In this document: positions 1 through 11,247 of the stretch, piece by piece
Numbering within the stretch: the first letter of the stretch is position 1
Layout of the letters: each line of letters begins with the position of its first letter
Origin: Fennellomyces sp. T-0311
Taxonomy: Eukaryota > Mucoromycota > Mucoromycetes > Mucorales > Lichtheimiaceae
DNA length: 64,000 nt
Direction: 5' to 3'
Assembly: GCA_025266875.1 (NCBI GenBank)
Contig: JALLLT010000039.1
Location: forward strand, 62,001 to 126,000
The notes under the pieces: model-generated
Databases searched by the model: none
What the model saw: the letters and a program-made list of their open reading frames with translations, nothing else
Told to the model about the DNA's origin: nothing
Made by a program: the position numbers and the translations under genes

Positions 1-2
1 AC

Positions 3-89
3 TATCCCGGAGCAGGAGGCCCATCGCCACCACCGCAATATATGCAACCCCCTGGGAGTCTGCCACAATTCCCGCCTCGATATCAGTGA
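3..89 (+). CDS. 3' end of a proline-rich protein gene, cut by the window edge
   Basis: Twenty-eight codons stay open from the window edge to a TGA at 87-89. The encoded tail is rich in Pro, Gly and Gln (for example GGPSPPPQYMQPPG), typical of a low-complexity C-terminus. The upstream part lies outside the window, so the family cannot be named. The other two frames also read through the first bases, so the frame is chosen by composition and by the clean stop just before AT-rich spacer. Confidence 0.45.
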   Translation, partial: YPGAGGPSPPPQYMQPPGSLPQFPPRYQ

Positions 90-266
90 GAATTCCTAGT
101 ATATGTCTAGGAATAGAGTGTTAGATACTTGGAATTTCAAGTGATGCAATCATGATGTATAATACTATTCAAACGAAAGACAATTAAGGGTTTTTCTTAT
201 TTATACTCTGTATAACTTTGTGTATATTTATTTATTCTTCTTCCTTTTCAAATAAAAATCAATACC

Positions 267-575
267 ATGGATCCACGCTTACTCTATGACCTGAATGACG
301 GTTCCATCGACAATGGAAAACGCCGTCGCATGAACCACAATGCAAACGAGCGCTATCGCCGCAGCGTATTGAATGCCCAGTACGACCAGCTGGCCCGTGC
401 TCTTCCTCTCCTTTGCAAGTACAACCGACGCCCATCCAAACGGGTAATCATCGAAGCGGCGTTGGCGTGGGTGTATCAAACACAGTTGAACGAATTTCGA
501 TATCGCGAGGAGTTGCTTCGGTTGCAGAGAGAGAATGCAAGGCTAACGAAGAAGGCAGCGCAGCAGCATTTTTAA
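267..575 (+). CDS. Small basic helix-loop-helix (bHLH) protein
   Basis: A single exon of 102 codons starts at an ATG in good context (ataccATGG). Residues about 18-73 form a bHLH domain. A basic stretch with KRRR and the NANERYRR signature carries the Glu and Arg that contact E-box DNA in this family. Helix 1 follows (LNAQYDQLARALP), then a loop with Lys/Arg, then helix 2 (RVIIEAALAWVYQTQL). The rest is a short charged helix ending at Phe102. There is no activation domain or leucine zipper beyond a few heptad leucines. The protein is therefore little more than a DNA-binding or dimerisation module and may act as a partner or antagonist of a larger bHLH factor (inference). It converges with the next gene, with about 90 nt between stop codons. 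Confidence 0.75.
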   Translation: MDPRLLYDLNDGSIDNGKRRRMNHNANERYRRSVLNAQYDQLARALPLLCKYNRRPSKRVIIEAALAWVYQTQLNEFRYREELLRLQRENARLTKKAAQQHF

Positions 576-665
576 TGTGTGTGGATGGTTGGGAGAGGTC
601 ATGTACAAATGTTTTGAGCAAACAAAAGGATATAGTAATAAAAAAAAAAAATATCGCTTGCTTGT

Positions 666-2485
666 TCACTCGTGGCTTCGATACGTCAAGCCCATGGATG
701 GCATTCTTCTGTTGCCATCATTTCTTTTCGCGATCACTGCTTGAAGCGACTTTGACTCTCGCACGAGTTTGTTTTTATTCAGGCCAACACGGATTGATGG
801 TGGCTTCAATGTTGATTTGCTGATGCCTTTTTCTGATTTCTTGCTACTGCCTTTTCCGTGCTTCTTGTTACTGCGAGTGCTTTTAGCAATGGTGCTGCTG
901 CTTGCTGAGGTGGCATTCGATGCTTCGTCTCCATGTTCGTGATTATCAGCGTGTGATGGGTAGTAGTCGGGCAATGACGATTGCGTGGTATTGGCGGTAC
1001 GAGCGCTTGAAGAAGATCCTTGCGATGCCTTGTTGTGTTTCCTTGATTGGGGTGACTTCTTGCTTTGCTTTCGTGCGTCTACTTGGAGTGTAGTCCAAGG
1101 TTGCGACGAGCATTGTATTGGTTGATCGGCTTTTTCGACGATTGTCTGGATGCTTTGCTCGCATTGGGTCGTGTTCTTGTTTTCCTTGGATGAGCCAGAT
1201 GATGATGGTTGAGACAGGTGCTGGACAGGTGTCTCTAGTTGCGGTGTGCTTGTATTATTCTTGCAAGAGTCGTCTGGAGTACCTGTTAGCCATGGCTGGG
1301 AGGCTCGTCCTTCTTGAGGAGACCTGTCATGTTGGGAAGCATCTTGAGACGACATGAGAGGTTCACCCCCATTCTTGATAACACGGCGGTATTCCATAAG
1401 AGGTCGTTTCTGCGATTGTGAGCCGGACGGTTGAGAGGAAAGCTCTTGCGTGCTCTTGCAGACAGACAATGCGGATCCTTGTGAGAGGCCTTCAAACAAT
1501 TCTGTTGCGTTTATCAGTATATTGAAGTGATGATTACAGTGATTGCACATACCTTCCACAGACTGACTGAGCGTCTGACTGAGGTTTTGGCTCACGTACT
1601 TGTCCAGTGTGCTTTGAGTGCCAGCCTTGTTTGCTTGCTGACTTTCGGGCAAATCCAAGGAAGATAGAGTGTTTTGTTCTCTGGTGGCCGTTGATGGTCG
1701 TTGCGGCTGCGAAGGTTGTGACAAGATGATTTGTGAATTGTCGTCCACGAAATGTTGAGATACTTCGCGGTGCAAAGGCTCCTGCGGTTGCTGTTGCTGT
1801 TGTTGAGCTACCAATTGTGTGGGAGGCTCGTCTGGATCGTAGGGGATTGTATCGTCTTCGGTTTCACTGTTTGGTATAATTTCAGGTGTGTCTTGGTTCA
1901 GTGCCCAACCAGGGGTACGTGGCGAATACGGTGGCGAAGGTGTGCCGTAGACGAATGTCTCGGGTTGGTATTGACTATCGGGAGTGAACAGCGGCGCATC
2001 AAAGTCAAAGGTTTGATTGCGGTCAATAGGAGGAGGTGCTTCGTTGACTGCTTCTTCCTGGTCACCAAACGATTCGATATCGCTGTGATAGTCATCGGTG
2101 GGAGGCGGTGGAGAGGCACTGAGATCGCTGAACACTTCAATCCGGTCGTTAGGGTCCTCGCGAGGCGTGTGGCTGAAAGCGTCATGGTGACTTTCGCGTG
2201 AACGCTGTCGGTAGTAATACGGGCGCGTCTTTTTCCACAAAATTATATATTGATAAAACAAAGAAAATATGGTGAAAGAAAGAGTAACGTACCATTGGCG
2301 GCACAAATGACAATTGAATCGGACCATCTATGGTTCCAAGAGACGCGTCAATGGGTCGTAATCAGAGCAAAATGCTATGCATTACCCTGATTCATGGGAG
2401 AAATGAGGTTGTCAAAAGAACCAAAACGGGAGTTACGAGAAGAATGAGAACGATTTGAACGATTTGAACGATTTGAACTTGTCAT
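666..2485 (-). CDS. SQ/TQ-cluster protein with possible C-terminal RAD51-interacting motif
   Basis: Four exons are read on the minus strand: 2386-2485, 2293-2327, 1553-2228 and 666-1501, giving 548 aa. Introns of 58, 64 and 51 nt have GTAATG/TAG, GTACGT/AAG and GTATGT/CAG ends, and the phase closes. The two downstream introns are multiples of three or nearly open, so an unspliced reading looks like one long ORF. The protein is almost entirely disordered. It has an acidic Pro-rich N-terminal half and more than 15 Ser-Gln or Thr-Gln pairs, the target motif of ATM/Mec1-type kinases. Near the C-terminus is a basic stretch followed by KPPSIRVGLNKNKLVRESKS. This resembles the RVGLSR...KSLH type of RAD51-interacting motif seen in RAD51AP1-like proteins. 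Together these suggest a DNA-damage-response scaffold (inference). No enzymatic domain is visible. Confidence 0.6.
2451..2480. repeat. Three tandem copies of a 10-bp unit (cgatttgaac)
   Basis: The decamer CGATTTGAAC is repeated exactly three times. It lies in the first coding exon of the SQ/TQ-rich gene, and read on the minus strand together with the next bases it encodes three Ser-Asn-Arg units. Ten base pairs is not a multiple of three, but the flanking bases keep the frame, so copy number is likely constrained. Confidence 0.8.
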
Positions 2486-3558
2486 GGTGAAAAGTAATGG
2501 AAACAAGAAAGAGAAGTAGCGCCCGTCGAATCAGTCCAGCCACAATATTATAATGCTGCACGCAACACAATGCATAACTTAAAGATCTATGATCAAGGCT
2601 TCTTTTTATTGAATTGTGTATAGAGTTGGGTGAAGAGAGTTGTTTTGTGCTCTCTGGAGTTCACAATCCATTACGGCCTCTTCAACGATTGCTTTGATTT
2701 TACGCTTTTTTTTTATGAGTTTGATCGTCCGCTCCAGTACCGTCTTTCAAGCTTGTGTCCTGTAAATATCAGCCATTATGTGGGCAAACGAAAGCTGTAG
2801 TCAGGATTGGGCTCACTGTGACCGTACCTTGGCTTATTCAATTTCTTAACAGGGCAGCAATTTGTGGCACACCTGACAACCTTGGCAACTTTCGGTTACC
2901 ATCGTTATCGTTTCCTTGGAAATATATGCTGTCAAAGCAATGGACATCACTTTTTATGCCCTGTTGTTGGTAGCTCCGCATCCACACTCAATTCTGTCAA
3001 GTTATTCTGTAGGATTAAAGTTTCGGCGACAGATACCATCGGAGCCATACTATTAAAAAGGATCGGATATGCATCGAGGCAAACGGGTACGGGCTCCGCC
3101 TGTCAAGTTCTGCGGGTGCCTGAGTTTGAGCATAATGAAAAGAAGCTTTTTTTTATTGCATATTTTATAAAGTCTAAACCAAGCAGCAAAGGGAAGAAAG
3201 AAGAACAACAAGAAAAAAAGGGAAAAAAAAAGCAAATATAATGGTCATATGTACACGAAGTTTCGAAACGCTCGAGATATCTAGAGTACTTCATGTAGCA
3301 ATCAACAGCGGAAGCGAGTCATGTTTCGTTCCTAATGGATTTTCTTTTAGAAAGGGAAGAATATACATCTCTGTCTTTTTTGTGTGTGTAATATTATTTT
3401 GGCAGCATTATCGCCGTCGCTGTAGAATGCTGTGGATAGATGAAGAAAAAAAATAACAAATTGGGTGCAGAAAAAGAAGTCTTTCTCCGGCTGCTGCTAT
3501 GGCTGATGAGGTGTGTGTTTTTCTTTTTCTTTAGAGAGGGTTCGTTGATACATAGCTG
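2486..3558. other. Intergenic spacer, no gene seen
   Basis: About 1.1 kb of AT-rich DNA separates two minus-strand genes. It should hold the promoter of the upstream SQ/TQ-rich gene and the 3' region of the zinc-cluster gene. Short open frames here carry low-complexity Lys/Phe runs from A- and T-tracts and show no domain. Confidence 0.6.
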
Positions 3559-5031
3559 TTATTGGAAAGAGGCTTGCCTACAAATACACCACAAGTTAGT
3601 TGTCGAAGGCCCCTCAAGCTTCTGTCCTGTTGCATCTGGCAAACGTACCCTTCCGCTTTCACATCAGCTTCGTTCGAGACTTCGCGTGAGTGATCGCGGC
3701 TTGGTGGTGGAGTGCTTTGATGCAGACTTGATGCTGCGTCACCTGCTACTGCTGGCGATGCTTGCTGCTCAGTTTGTGGCTGTGACGATGACTGCTGTGT
3801 CTGCTCGGATTGCTCTTCTTGTTTTACGGATTCGGGCGCACGGTCGAGCACGGCGCTGCAGAGCTGCGACAGAATATTCAGCTTTGAGCCCTCGTCATCG
3901 GACTCAGTGGCAGCATTTTCCGACTTGATGTTGGGCGTGCTGACGCCGGTGGGAGTCGCCGGGCTGCCTTCATGCGATCGGTGCTGCTGTTGGTGCTGGT
4001 CCGCCGATGGGTCCTGCGATTGCTGCGTCTGTGTGTTGTCGGGTCTGAAGCCGCCGTAGATGTTTGGCGACGACTGGCCGTGTTGGGGCGATAGCATGTT
4101 CATGGCAGCCTGGTATGAAAGCATCGACGCGTTGGCGGGATACATTTGCTGGATGGCGGCAGGCACCATGTAGGCATGCGGCATCATGGGTGCCGAGTTT
4201 TGGTAGCTCACGGCGGCATGGAAGGCGTCGTAGGTGCCGGACTGGAAGGGTTGGTAGGCCAGCACGCCGTTCGTTCGCACGGCCGAGGACGCCTGCGACG
4301 ACTGGGCATACAGACCAGCGGGCAGGGACGTGGATGCCGAGACACCCTGCTGCGATGAAGTCGATCCATCTGTCGAACCAGAGCCGTCGTCTATATAGCA
4401 TGTGTATCATCAGTCATTCGTCACACGTGGGACATATTGCACCCATCCCCCCTTTCCTTCTATGTTTTTTTTCCCTTTAAACTAGAAAAACAACTACTCA
4501 CTTTGCTTTCTCTTTTTGTACGGACCGCGCTTGATGCCCTTCTTACGCTCCTTGCGCACCGAGTTGACGCAAGTCTCGGTCAGCCCGTACTTGACGCAGC
4601 GCTGGCACGGCCTTCCATCGTCACATTTTTTGCATGCCTTTTGACAGTTGACTGTCACGGGGAGGAGGAGGAGAGAGTGGGTGTTGTGTTAGCCTACCAA
4701 TCTGCATGCGTCATCGCGTTTAGCCCAACATACCACAGGCGTTCTTTACTTGCTTTCGCTTCGGCTTCCCCTGAGCATTCAGTTCAGTGGGTGCTGCCAC
4801 AGGAAGACCTGCCTGAGCAAAGCCCGACAAGGCTGTGGGCAGGCCCAACGGCTGTGGCTGCGCTTGCTGGTGCTGGTCCACCTGTGCGGCTGATGCTGCC
4901 GGCGATTGGGAAGAGTGTGGCGAGTGCTGTTGCTGTTGTTGTTGCTGCTGCTGCTGTTGCTGTTGCTGCAGCGCCTGCTGTTGCGAAGCGTTTGCGTAGC
5001 CAGAGAAATACGGGGTATGGACAAACTGCAT
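3559..5031 (-). CDS. Zn(II)2Cys6 transcription factor with poly-Gln N-terminus
   Basis: Exons 4734-5031, 4502-4651, 3649-4390 and 3559-3577 give 402 aa. The DNA-binding zinc cluster straddles introns 1 and 2: NAC-x2-C-x3-AC-x2-C-x6-C-x2-C supplies the six cysteines. A long basic linker follows (RKERKKGIKRGPYKKRK), typical of a widespread fungal subfamily. The N-terminus has a run of about 15 glutamines. The C-terminal part is Gln/Ser/Pro-rich with a conserved-looking helix (KLNILSQLCSAVLDR). Intron 3 (3578-3648) has a GTACGT donor, a CAACTAAC branch site and a TAG acceptor. Splicing it gives the tail EGQASFQ. If it is retained the frame stays open to 3531 with a different tail. The start is the first ATG after a probable 5'-UTR intron acceptor (TGCCAG). 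The target genes are unknown. Confidence 0.8.
4926..4971. repeat. CAG/CAA trinucleotide tract encoding polyglutamine
   Basis: On the minus strand an interrupted CAG/CAA run encodes about 15 glutamines in the zinc-cluster factor. It is a likely length-variable site between strains. Confidence 0.75.
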
Positions 5032-5498
5032 GGCGTCTGGCAAAGAGGCGAGCGCATTAGTTAATCAAAGTTCCTCTTCAGCGTGGCGTGCATAATATAT
5101 ACCTCTCAAATCACAGAAATACAGATAGCAATAAAACAGATGGCGTTAACGGTCGAAAATGCGACAACAAGAGCGTGTTGTTCGGTGGCGTACTAAATCA
5201 GCAATAAGCGCGGAGGTGCAAGTCAATGTCAGAGCGAGTAATGAATCTCAGCAAGAAGTCTGAAAGATATCACGGGAGTAAGGAGAGTATAGTGGCAGAA
5301 GAGGGATACAGTGTTGTATCGGAGGTAGAAAGAACAGTCTGTTTGAACTCCAACAAACCGAAAATTTTTTATGGCTGCTTCAAGCCATCGCGGGCGTTGA
5401 TTGGCTATTTATTGATCATTTCCCTACAACGTGCGACCAATGTTTCAACGGGCTTCTTGCTCTGCTGCCGATGACATCATCCTGTTCGCAATCTATGT
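5032..5498. other. Intergenic spacer / 5' leader of the zinc-cluster gene
   Basis: No coding exon is supported. A GTATAT donor near 5100 and a TGCCAG acceptor just upstream of the start codon suggest a spliced 5' leader for the zinc-cluster gene. The rest has no recognisable signal. Confidence 0.4.
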
Positions 5499-6562
5499 CT
5501 ATATGTGCGCCTGAGCGCTTTTCCGCTCGCTGGACTCCACCATGGCCATGAACTTGCCCAGGCTTTGGCGTGCGGCCGCCGTCTTGGGCACAAAGTGTCT
5601 ATATCAGCAAGATATGCGCGATGAGTTAATGACAGGGGGTCACTAATCGAAAAGGGCGGGTTTCTTGTCCTACCCTCCTGCATGCCGAAATATGAACGGG
5701 TTTTTGAATGCATTAGCCAGCGCATCGCTTCGCTCCGGCAGGATCACCGTGTCTAACTCCCCGATAATGTGCATGCTCGGCGTTTCAACCTTGCCAATGT
5801 ATAATTTCGACTCAGTGGCTGGCATCGCTGGCATCTTGAACCCTCCCGCGATTATAACGAACTGGAGCGGCGGGTGTGCAAAATCCGCAGGAATCAGAAA
5901 CGTACGTTGGCTTAATAGGTGTGCTAAGCACCCCGCAAGGCAGGCTCCTATGCAAGTGCATACTTGTGATCAGCACGATCATTGTTCGATCTCTTTCTCC
6001 ATCTTTGTCATACCTTGCGAAAACCCAATGATCCCGTCGAACGGCCCCTGTTATCATGGTGACCCTGCTTAGTCCCCTCCCTTCCCTCGAGTATAAATAT
6101 ATGTATTACCTGCTCCAGAAGAATACCTTTCATGTACTCGACGGATTCCCGGAAACCGTAAAAGAACCCTTCGTTGGTGAGCGGCTTGGTCCGTGGAAGG
6201 AACCACCAGGCATAAGGCCGACGCTCTAATAATGACAATAAAGTGCGTTAGATGACAGCGCATTGATCAATTGCTTAGCAACTCACCCTCCGAAACTTCA
6301 ACGCCGACAACAGTCTCACGTTCGGCAACCGTTGTAAGCTCAGGGTCCATAACCCAGTGCGGTCCATTGACATACACTTTTATTTTAGATCGTCTAGTCA
6401 GTGCTCACGATTCCTTTTATGATTCGTCATCAAATTCTCACCAAATTCAGCTCGATCTTTCAGATCCTGGAGGAATCCAGCCATCTTTTTTTCTATCAAA
6501 AGCGCATTCTGCGCCATGCCGTGCAAGCATAGAATACGCAGCTTCGGTTTGTCTTGAGCCAT
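5499..6562 (-). CDS. FSH1-family serine hydrolase (alpha/beta hydrolase)
   Basis: Six exons (6442-6562, 6287-6376, 6110-6225, 6014-6047, 5674-5947, 5499-5598) encode 244 aa, the usual size for fungal FSH1-FSH3 proteins. The N-terminus LRILCLHGMAQNA is the family oxyanion-loop start. The nucleophile elbow GPFDGIIGFSQGA is built across introns 3 and 4 and places the catalytic Ser in GFSQG. The acid region is in HIIGELDTVILPE, and the catalytic His is in HAGGHFVPKT, which is split by the last intron. All three members of the triad are present. Members are small cytosolic or mitochondrial esterases of uncertain substrate, related to human OVCA2 and to esterases in fungal metabolite clusters. No metabolite cluster is seen here. 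Confidence 0.9.
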
Positions 6563-8433
6563 CTAAAAGACTATCGGGAAAAGGGAGAACGATTATCCGT
6601 TTTGATATGTGAGTGGCAAACTGATTGTTGCGCGGGAGAAAGAAGCTGGTCTTATATGTGAATGTGAACCCTACTTCAAAACTATGCGTTTTTGATGACT
6701 CATACCACATGCCTTGTTTAATCTGTCTCACCGTTTTTCCTAGCTGGTGACAAAGTGTTATAGATATTTTACATGGCTTGGATGTAATAAAGGATCGAAG
6801 CAACAATTGACTCATGCATGAATACCGGCTAATTTTTTCCGTTAAACTAGTTATAGCAGGATGGAAAGGCTGTTTTTCTACAGGTTGTGATCAGGAAAAT
6901 CTCTACTACGCATAATTCGCACATGTTCTCCCTTGATTTGGTTACCATGGAGCAATTGCTAAGATACATATGTGGCACACTAGTTGAATATGACTAGTAT
7001 GTGCTATAATTTGGTACCTGAATAGAGTAGCGTACGGCCATCGGAGAACCCGAGAGGTTGTAACGCACTTTGACCTATCTCTATGGTGATCTATATGTTA
7101 GATATCCTGCACAATGTACGACAGCCGAGGGTTATTACGCGACTGTTGTCATTGGTAAAATGGCGCAATCGGTCCTATGTACCATCAACTTTTGGTTGCG
7201 CACGGAGTTTGACAGCAATGCAGTGCACCATTTTAATATGCACTGTCCTTAATTCATCAACGTTATCAAATAAATAGAAGAGACATATTAGGGGAGTTCA
7301 GTGAACGTCAATAAGATTATAAACATAACAGACATCTTTCTCCATATGAGCTTAATATTGAGGTAATTATACTTTTCTTTGACAGCTTTGCGAAATGTTG
7401 ATGTTACAACTGTTGAGTACCATTTGGGAGACATAAAAATCTTCTGCGTAAAAAATAATCGTATTTCCAACTTGATTTTTTTATGTCTATGATCTTATGG
7501 AGGATCAGTGGTCTAATATGTATGTACTAGAGAAATACTCTTGTTGCATTAAACGAGTAAGATAGCGTATCTGATCCAGTGATGAAATTTTCAATCAGCA
7601 CATTGCTACTTTTGCTGCTGCTGCTATAGAAGCAGGGATTTACAGCAATGCGCATTTATTAGGAAAGAATAAGAATTTAGCGCTCCTACGATCCACATCC
7701 TTTGGAGAAAATAGATCGTTTGTCTTTCAGTCAGCATACTCGCCGGATATGGATGAACAATTATCCGATTTCAAGTACAAATTCCTGTAGTACGCGCGGT
7801 AATCGGGTAAAGAGAGATGGCGTGCGTGACAGTCGCCATTCGTACGACACGACTTGTACTTTTTAACTGTTTTTTTGTTGCCTGATTTGCACTATGGAGC
7901 AAACGTAGTACTGATGATTTAGTCGACGCTACATCCCATGTATGCAAGTCAAGGGCTAGAAGAGCGGTGGCGGCAAGGATATATGGGTAGATCAGCAACA
8001 CTCAACAATTGAATTGCTGTATAACTGCCATCAGTTAATAGCATATAGAAACATCACAGGAAAGTCGTGCATAAACGGCCAATACAATCGCGACTGTGTT
8101 CTTAGCTCCTATGCCGTTCTCAGAATATTAGTTACTGATCATTTGCTTGCCTTGTTAGATCTCACACCGGGCCTATGTACGATGAAATAATATAAAGAAT
8201 CAGAACTAAATAGACTAGCTGCAGTAGTATGGTTGTGTGAATCTCTTTTCACCTTCTTCGACAATTGTGATTGCAGCTTTATCTGATTTGCAGGCAGAAC
8301 AGGTTATACAGGCGACAGGCGGGGACATGACGGGCACGGCCCGCGGTTCTTGGCATTTCCATGCCCTATTTCTATTCTTGTTCTGTTGAATTTTGCCTTA
8401 TTTTTCATCTCCCTTCCTTTTCTTTCTCTAATC
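6563..8433. other. 1.9-kb AT-rich spacer, no gene supported
   Basis: Both strands contain many stops. Short open frames have compositions set by A/T runs and show no domain or splice pattern. The last 100 bases are CT-rich, as in leaders before other start codons in the window. Confidence 0.55.
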
Positions 8434-10114
8434 ATGGACGAAAAGAAAGTCGAGTACGTCGCCGTCCCGACCACAGAACTTCCTCCTCCACCTGTTCAAT
8501 CAGGCTGCAGCAGATGCCCTAACAAGGATGCTTGCCGCAAGAAAGGTTATATTTTTTTTCGACCTATGCGAACCTTTAAAGAAGTACTGATCCTTGTCAA
8601 CTCTGTATTTTAGCTCGTCGTGCAGTCAAATTTGCTATTGCTGCAGCTGTTGGCTGTTATGCCATTGTAGGACTTGCTCGCCACGTTTCCGTAAGCAACC
8701 TTTTTATTTTAAGCATTCAAAAAACTCATAGATCTTTAAATAGTACAATCGCAATGCAGCAGTTCTTGACGAATCGCCATTCGACATTCCTCATCACCCT
8801 GCCCAAGGCATTCCTCACGATGTACCTGGTTTCGAGTACGTAAGAGAGGCTGCTGACTTTATGGGCTCAGTTGAAGCCGCGTTCGGACGTGCTCATGGTC
8901 ACCATCCTCCCCATGATCTCGCTGCACCTGCTGCTCCCGAATGCTGCGCCCAGTTCAATGAAGCTGTCAATGAAAGGAAGCACCATAAGCATCACCGTCA
9001 CCACAGCAAGCATAAGGATGTGGATGCGACGCAAGCCGCCTGCCCATGTGTCCCACTGCCACACCACAAGGGTCACCACAAGGGCTCTGTAGATGGAAAG
9101 CATTTACCTCCTCCACCAAGCCCACCCAAGTTCTGCAAGCCTGAATACGAATTGCAATCGACCTCGACCGTGTTTGACTTTTCGCCTGAGCAATTCAAGC
9201 GTGCCAGCTTGTTCATCGGAAGTGGTTTCCCCGATAGCGGCAAGATCTTCTTCAGCAAGTCTGGTGACGAAGGTAGCAATATTAAGGTGAACGTCACCGT
9301 GTTGCACGGTAGCGAAGAAGCGCTTAAAGCAACAAGCATCTCTGCTTTCGATCACAACGGCAAGTACACCGTCGAAATGAAGCGTAACTTGCCACATCCA
9401 CCACCGCACCGTGGTTTACCACCACCGCCACCTCACGACGGCCAGCCTCCTCATGATGGGGAACCACCACATGGTCCTCCAGAGGATACGCTTCCCCTTT
9501 GCGCCAAGTATGAAATCCATGTCCAATTCCCATCTGATCTCGAAGAATTCGAACACGTCGATATCCGTGGCCGCGATGCTCAAGTCGAAAGCTGCCCCAG
9601 CTTGAAGCTATTGAAGTTTGACAAGGTCACTGCCGGTATTGGCCGCGGTTATGTTAACTTTGCTGTACGTTATGTAACCTTCAAGGAATGAAGCAGTTTT
9701 GTCTAACAGAGTCGAAAACAATTCTAGTCTCTCTATGCTGATGAAGCCATTCTTGGTGTCTTGGCCGGCCACGTCCGTGGTGAATACGCTGTCACCAAGA
9801 CCTTCCACGGTATGGTCCGTCATGGCTCCACTGTCGTTGAAGTTTCGGCTCCTGGTGAAAAGTCTGACATTTTCGTCAATGCGGATCGCGGTTTTGCCTT
9901 TGCCAAGTTGCCCGCTGATAGTTTCGAAGGCGACTTTGTTGTCCGCAGTGGATTCCGTGGCTCTCCTCTTGTTGAGGCTCCTGAACCTACTGATCTTCAT
10001 ATCGAAAAGTACAGACCGAACCACAAGTCTGGTTACTACAAGACCAAGAATACTGGCCACAAGGTCTTTGTCCACACTGGCTTTGGTGGTGACGCCAAAC
10101 TTGTATTTGAGTAA
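8434..10114 (+). CDS. Single-pass membrane protein with His/Pro-rich region and toast-rack-like repeats
   Basis: Exons 8434-8545, 8614-8690, 8744-9664 and 9728-10114 encode 498 aa. The short cytosolic N-terminus has a Cys cluster (GCSRCPNKDAC). One hydrophobic helix follows at about residues 41-62, then a large presumably extracytosolic part. That part holds a HHKHHRHHSKHK-type His-rich patch, two Pro/His-rich linkers, and about 250 residues of alternating short beta-strand pattern. This pattern recalls the DUF4097/DUF7330-type beta-solenoid (toast-rack) folds of fungal surface proteins. The assignment is by pattern only. The His patches suggest metal binding or pH sensing (inference). The start is the first ATG after a CT-rich leader, and all introns have GT-AG ends with CTAAC- or TCAAC-like branch sites. 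Confidence 0.75.
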
Positions 10115-11247
10115 ACTCTCTCTTATGAACACGCGTCAATAAAGCACGTGTGAGCTTACTCTTTGTATGCTCTAACATTGTTTATGCTTCTACGTATACC
10201 TTTTGTGCACAAAAGAACTTTGCTGTGTGTGCTTGCAGTATCATTTCAACCTCGTGTGGAAAGTAATCTGTGATCTATCCTATCATTTCTTTTCGGTCAA
10301 AACCGAACTCTTGGCGTGGAGGCCTTGGCAGGTTACAAGGCAATTTGTACACCCACACATACCACTCTGTGTCTTTCTTTATGGTGCTTCTAAACAAAAA
10401 GCGATATAGTTGCTTTGCTTTGGTTAGTACAGATGATCGGCTTTAACTTATTCAGAATCTGATCTGTTGATATCAGCTCAAGTGGAAGACTTTGTGGTTT
10501 CAATTTCTCTTTAGCTCGTGAACTTGAATTGTGAGTAAAGACGATTTTCGATGATATTCGTACTCGAGGCGAAGACATATTGCCAGTGTACGGTTCTCTA
10601 TTAAGGAAAGCGAATTTATAAATGGCAATGAATAATTCGATGCTCTAATTGAACAACACGAACCCGCCAATTGGCCCGACGCACTAGCGAGCACGAGCTC
10701 AATTTTGATGTCATCCTTCAAAACGTCAACAAAAGGTTATCACCATCGTCAATAGTGGTATCTTAGCTAACAAGAATGTCAACAGCCAATACAGCGAGAT
10801 TGGGCTTCTATAGGCAAAACTAGCCAGCCACAAAAATCAAGGTGCAGAGGAAAAGCGCAAGAAAGTGAAAAAAAGTAACGGTAAGTTCATTTTACGTACT
10901 TTGTCTCAAATGAATGCGGCATCGAATGGTGCTTACCATTGTGATATGCTACGGCCGTTGTCCCAAATTAATCGTTGCTAGTGCCACAAAATCAGGGATG
11001 TAGTTGACAAGGGTTAGTTCATTCTTTATGTGCCTGTCTGTGTTAGATGTTCCAGCCACGATTATGCATATTTAATAAAGCAGACATTAAACTTTACCTT
11101 GTCTCTTTTTTGAGAATTCTTGACGACAATTCAAGGGGGTGGTTGAAAGAATATGCATTCAGTGTGTTTAATTAAATTTCTGACAATTGTTGTAGAAAGT
11201 ATATATGTCAACAAGATCTGCCAAAGTTATTATTGCAAGCAACCAGG
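10115..11247. other. 1.1-kb spacer, no gene supported
   Basis: AT-rich with stops in all frames. It holds the 3' region of the membrane-protein gene and the promoter of the GH17 gene. Nothing else is recognised. Confidence 0.55.

Noticed and set aside
1752..2201. 149-codon plus-strand open frame
   Set aside because: It is the antisense shadow of the SQ/TQ-rich gene, whose biased codons open the opposite strand.
4437..5060. 207-codon plus-strand open frame
   Set aside because: Antisense to the zinc-cluster gene. Its Ala/Val run is the complement of the polyglutamine tract.
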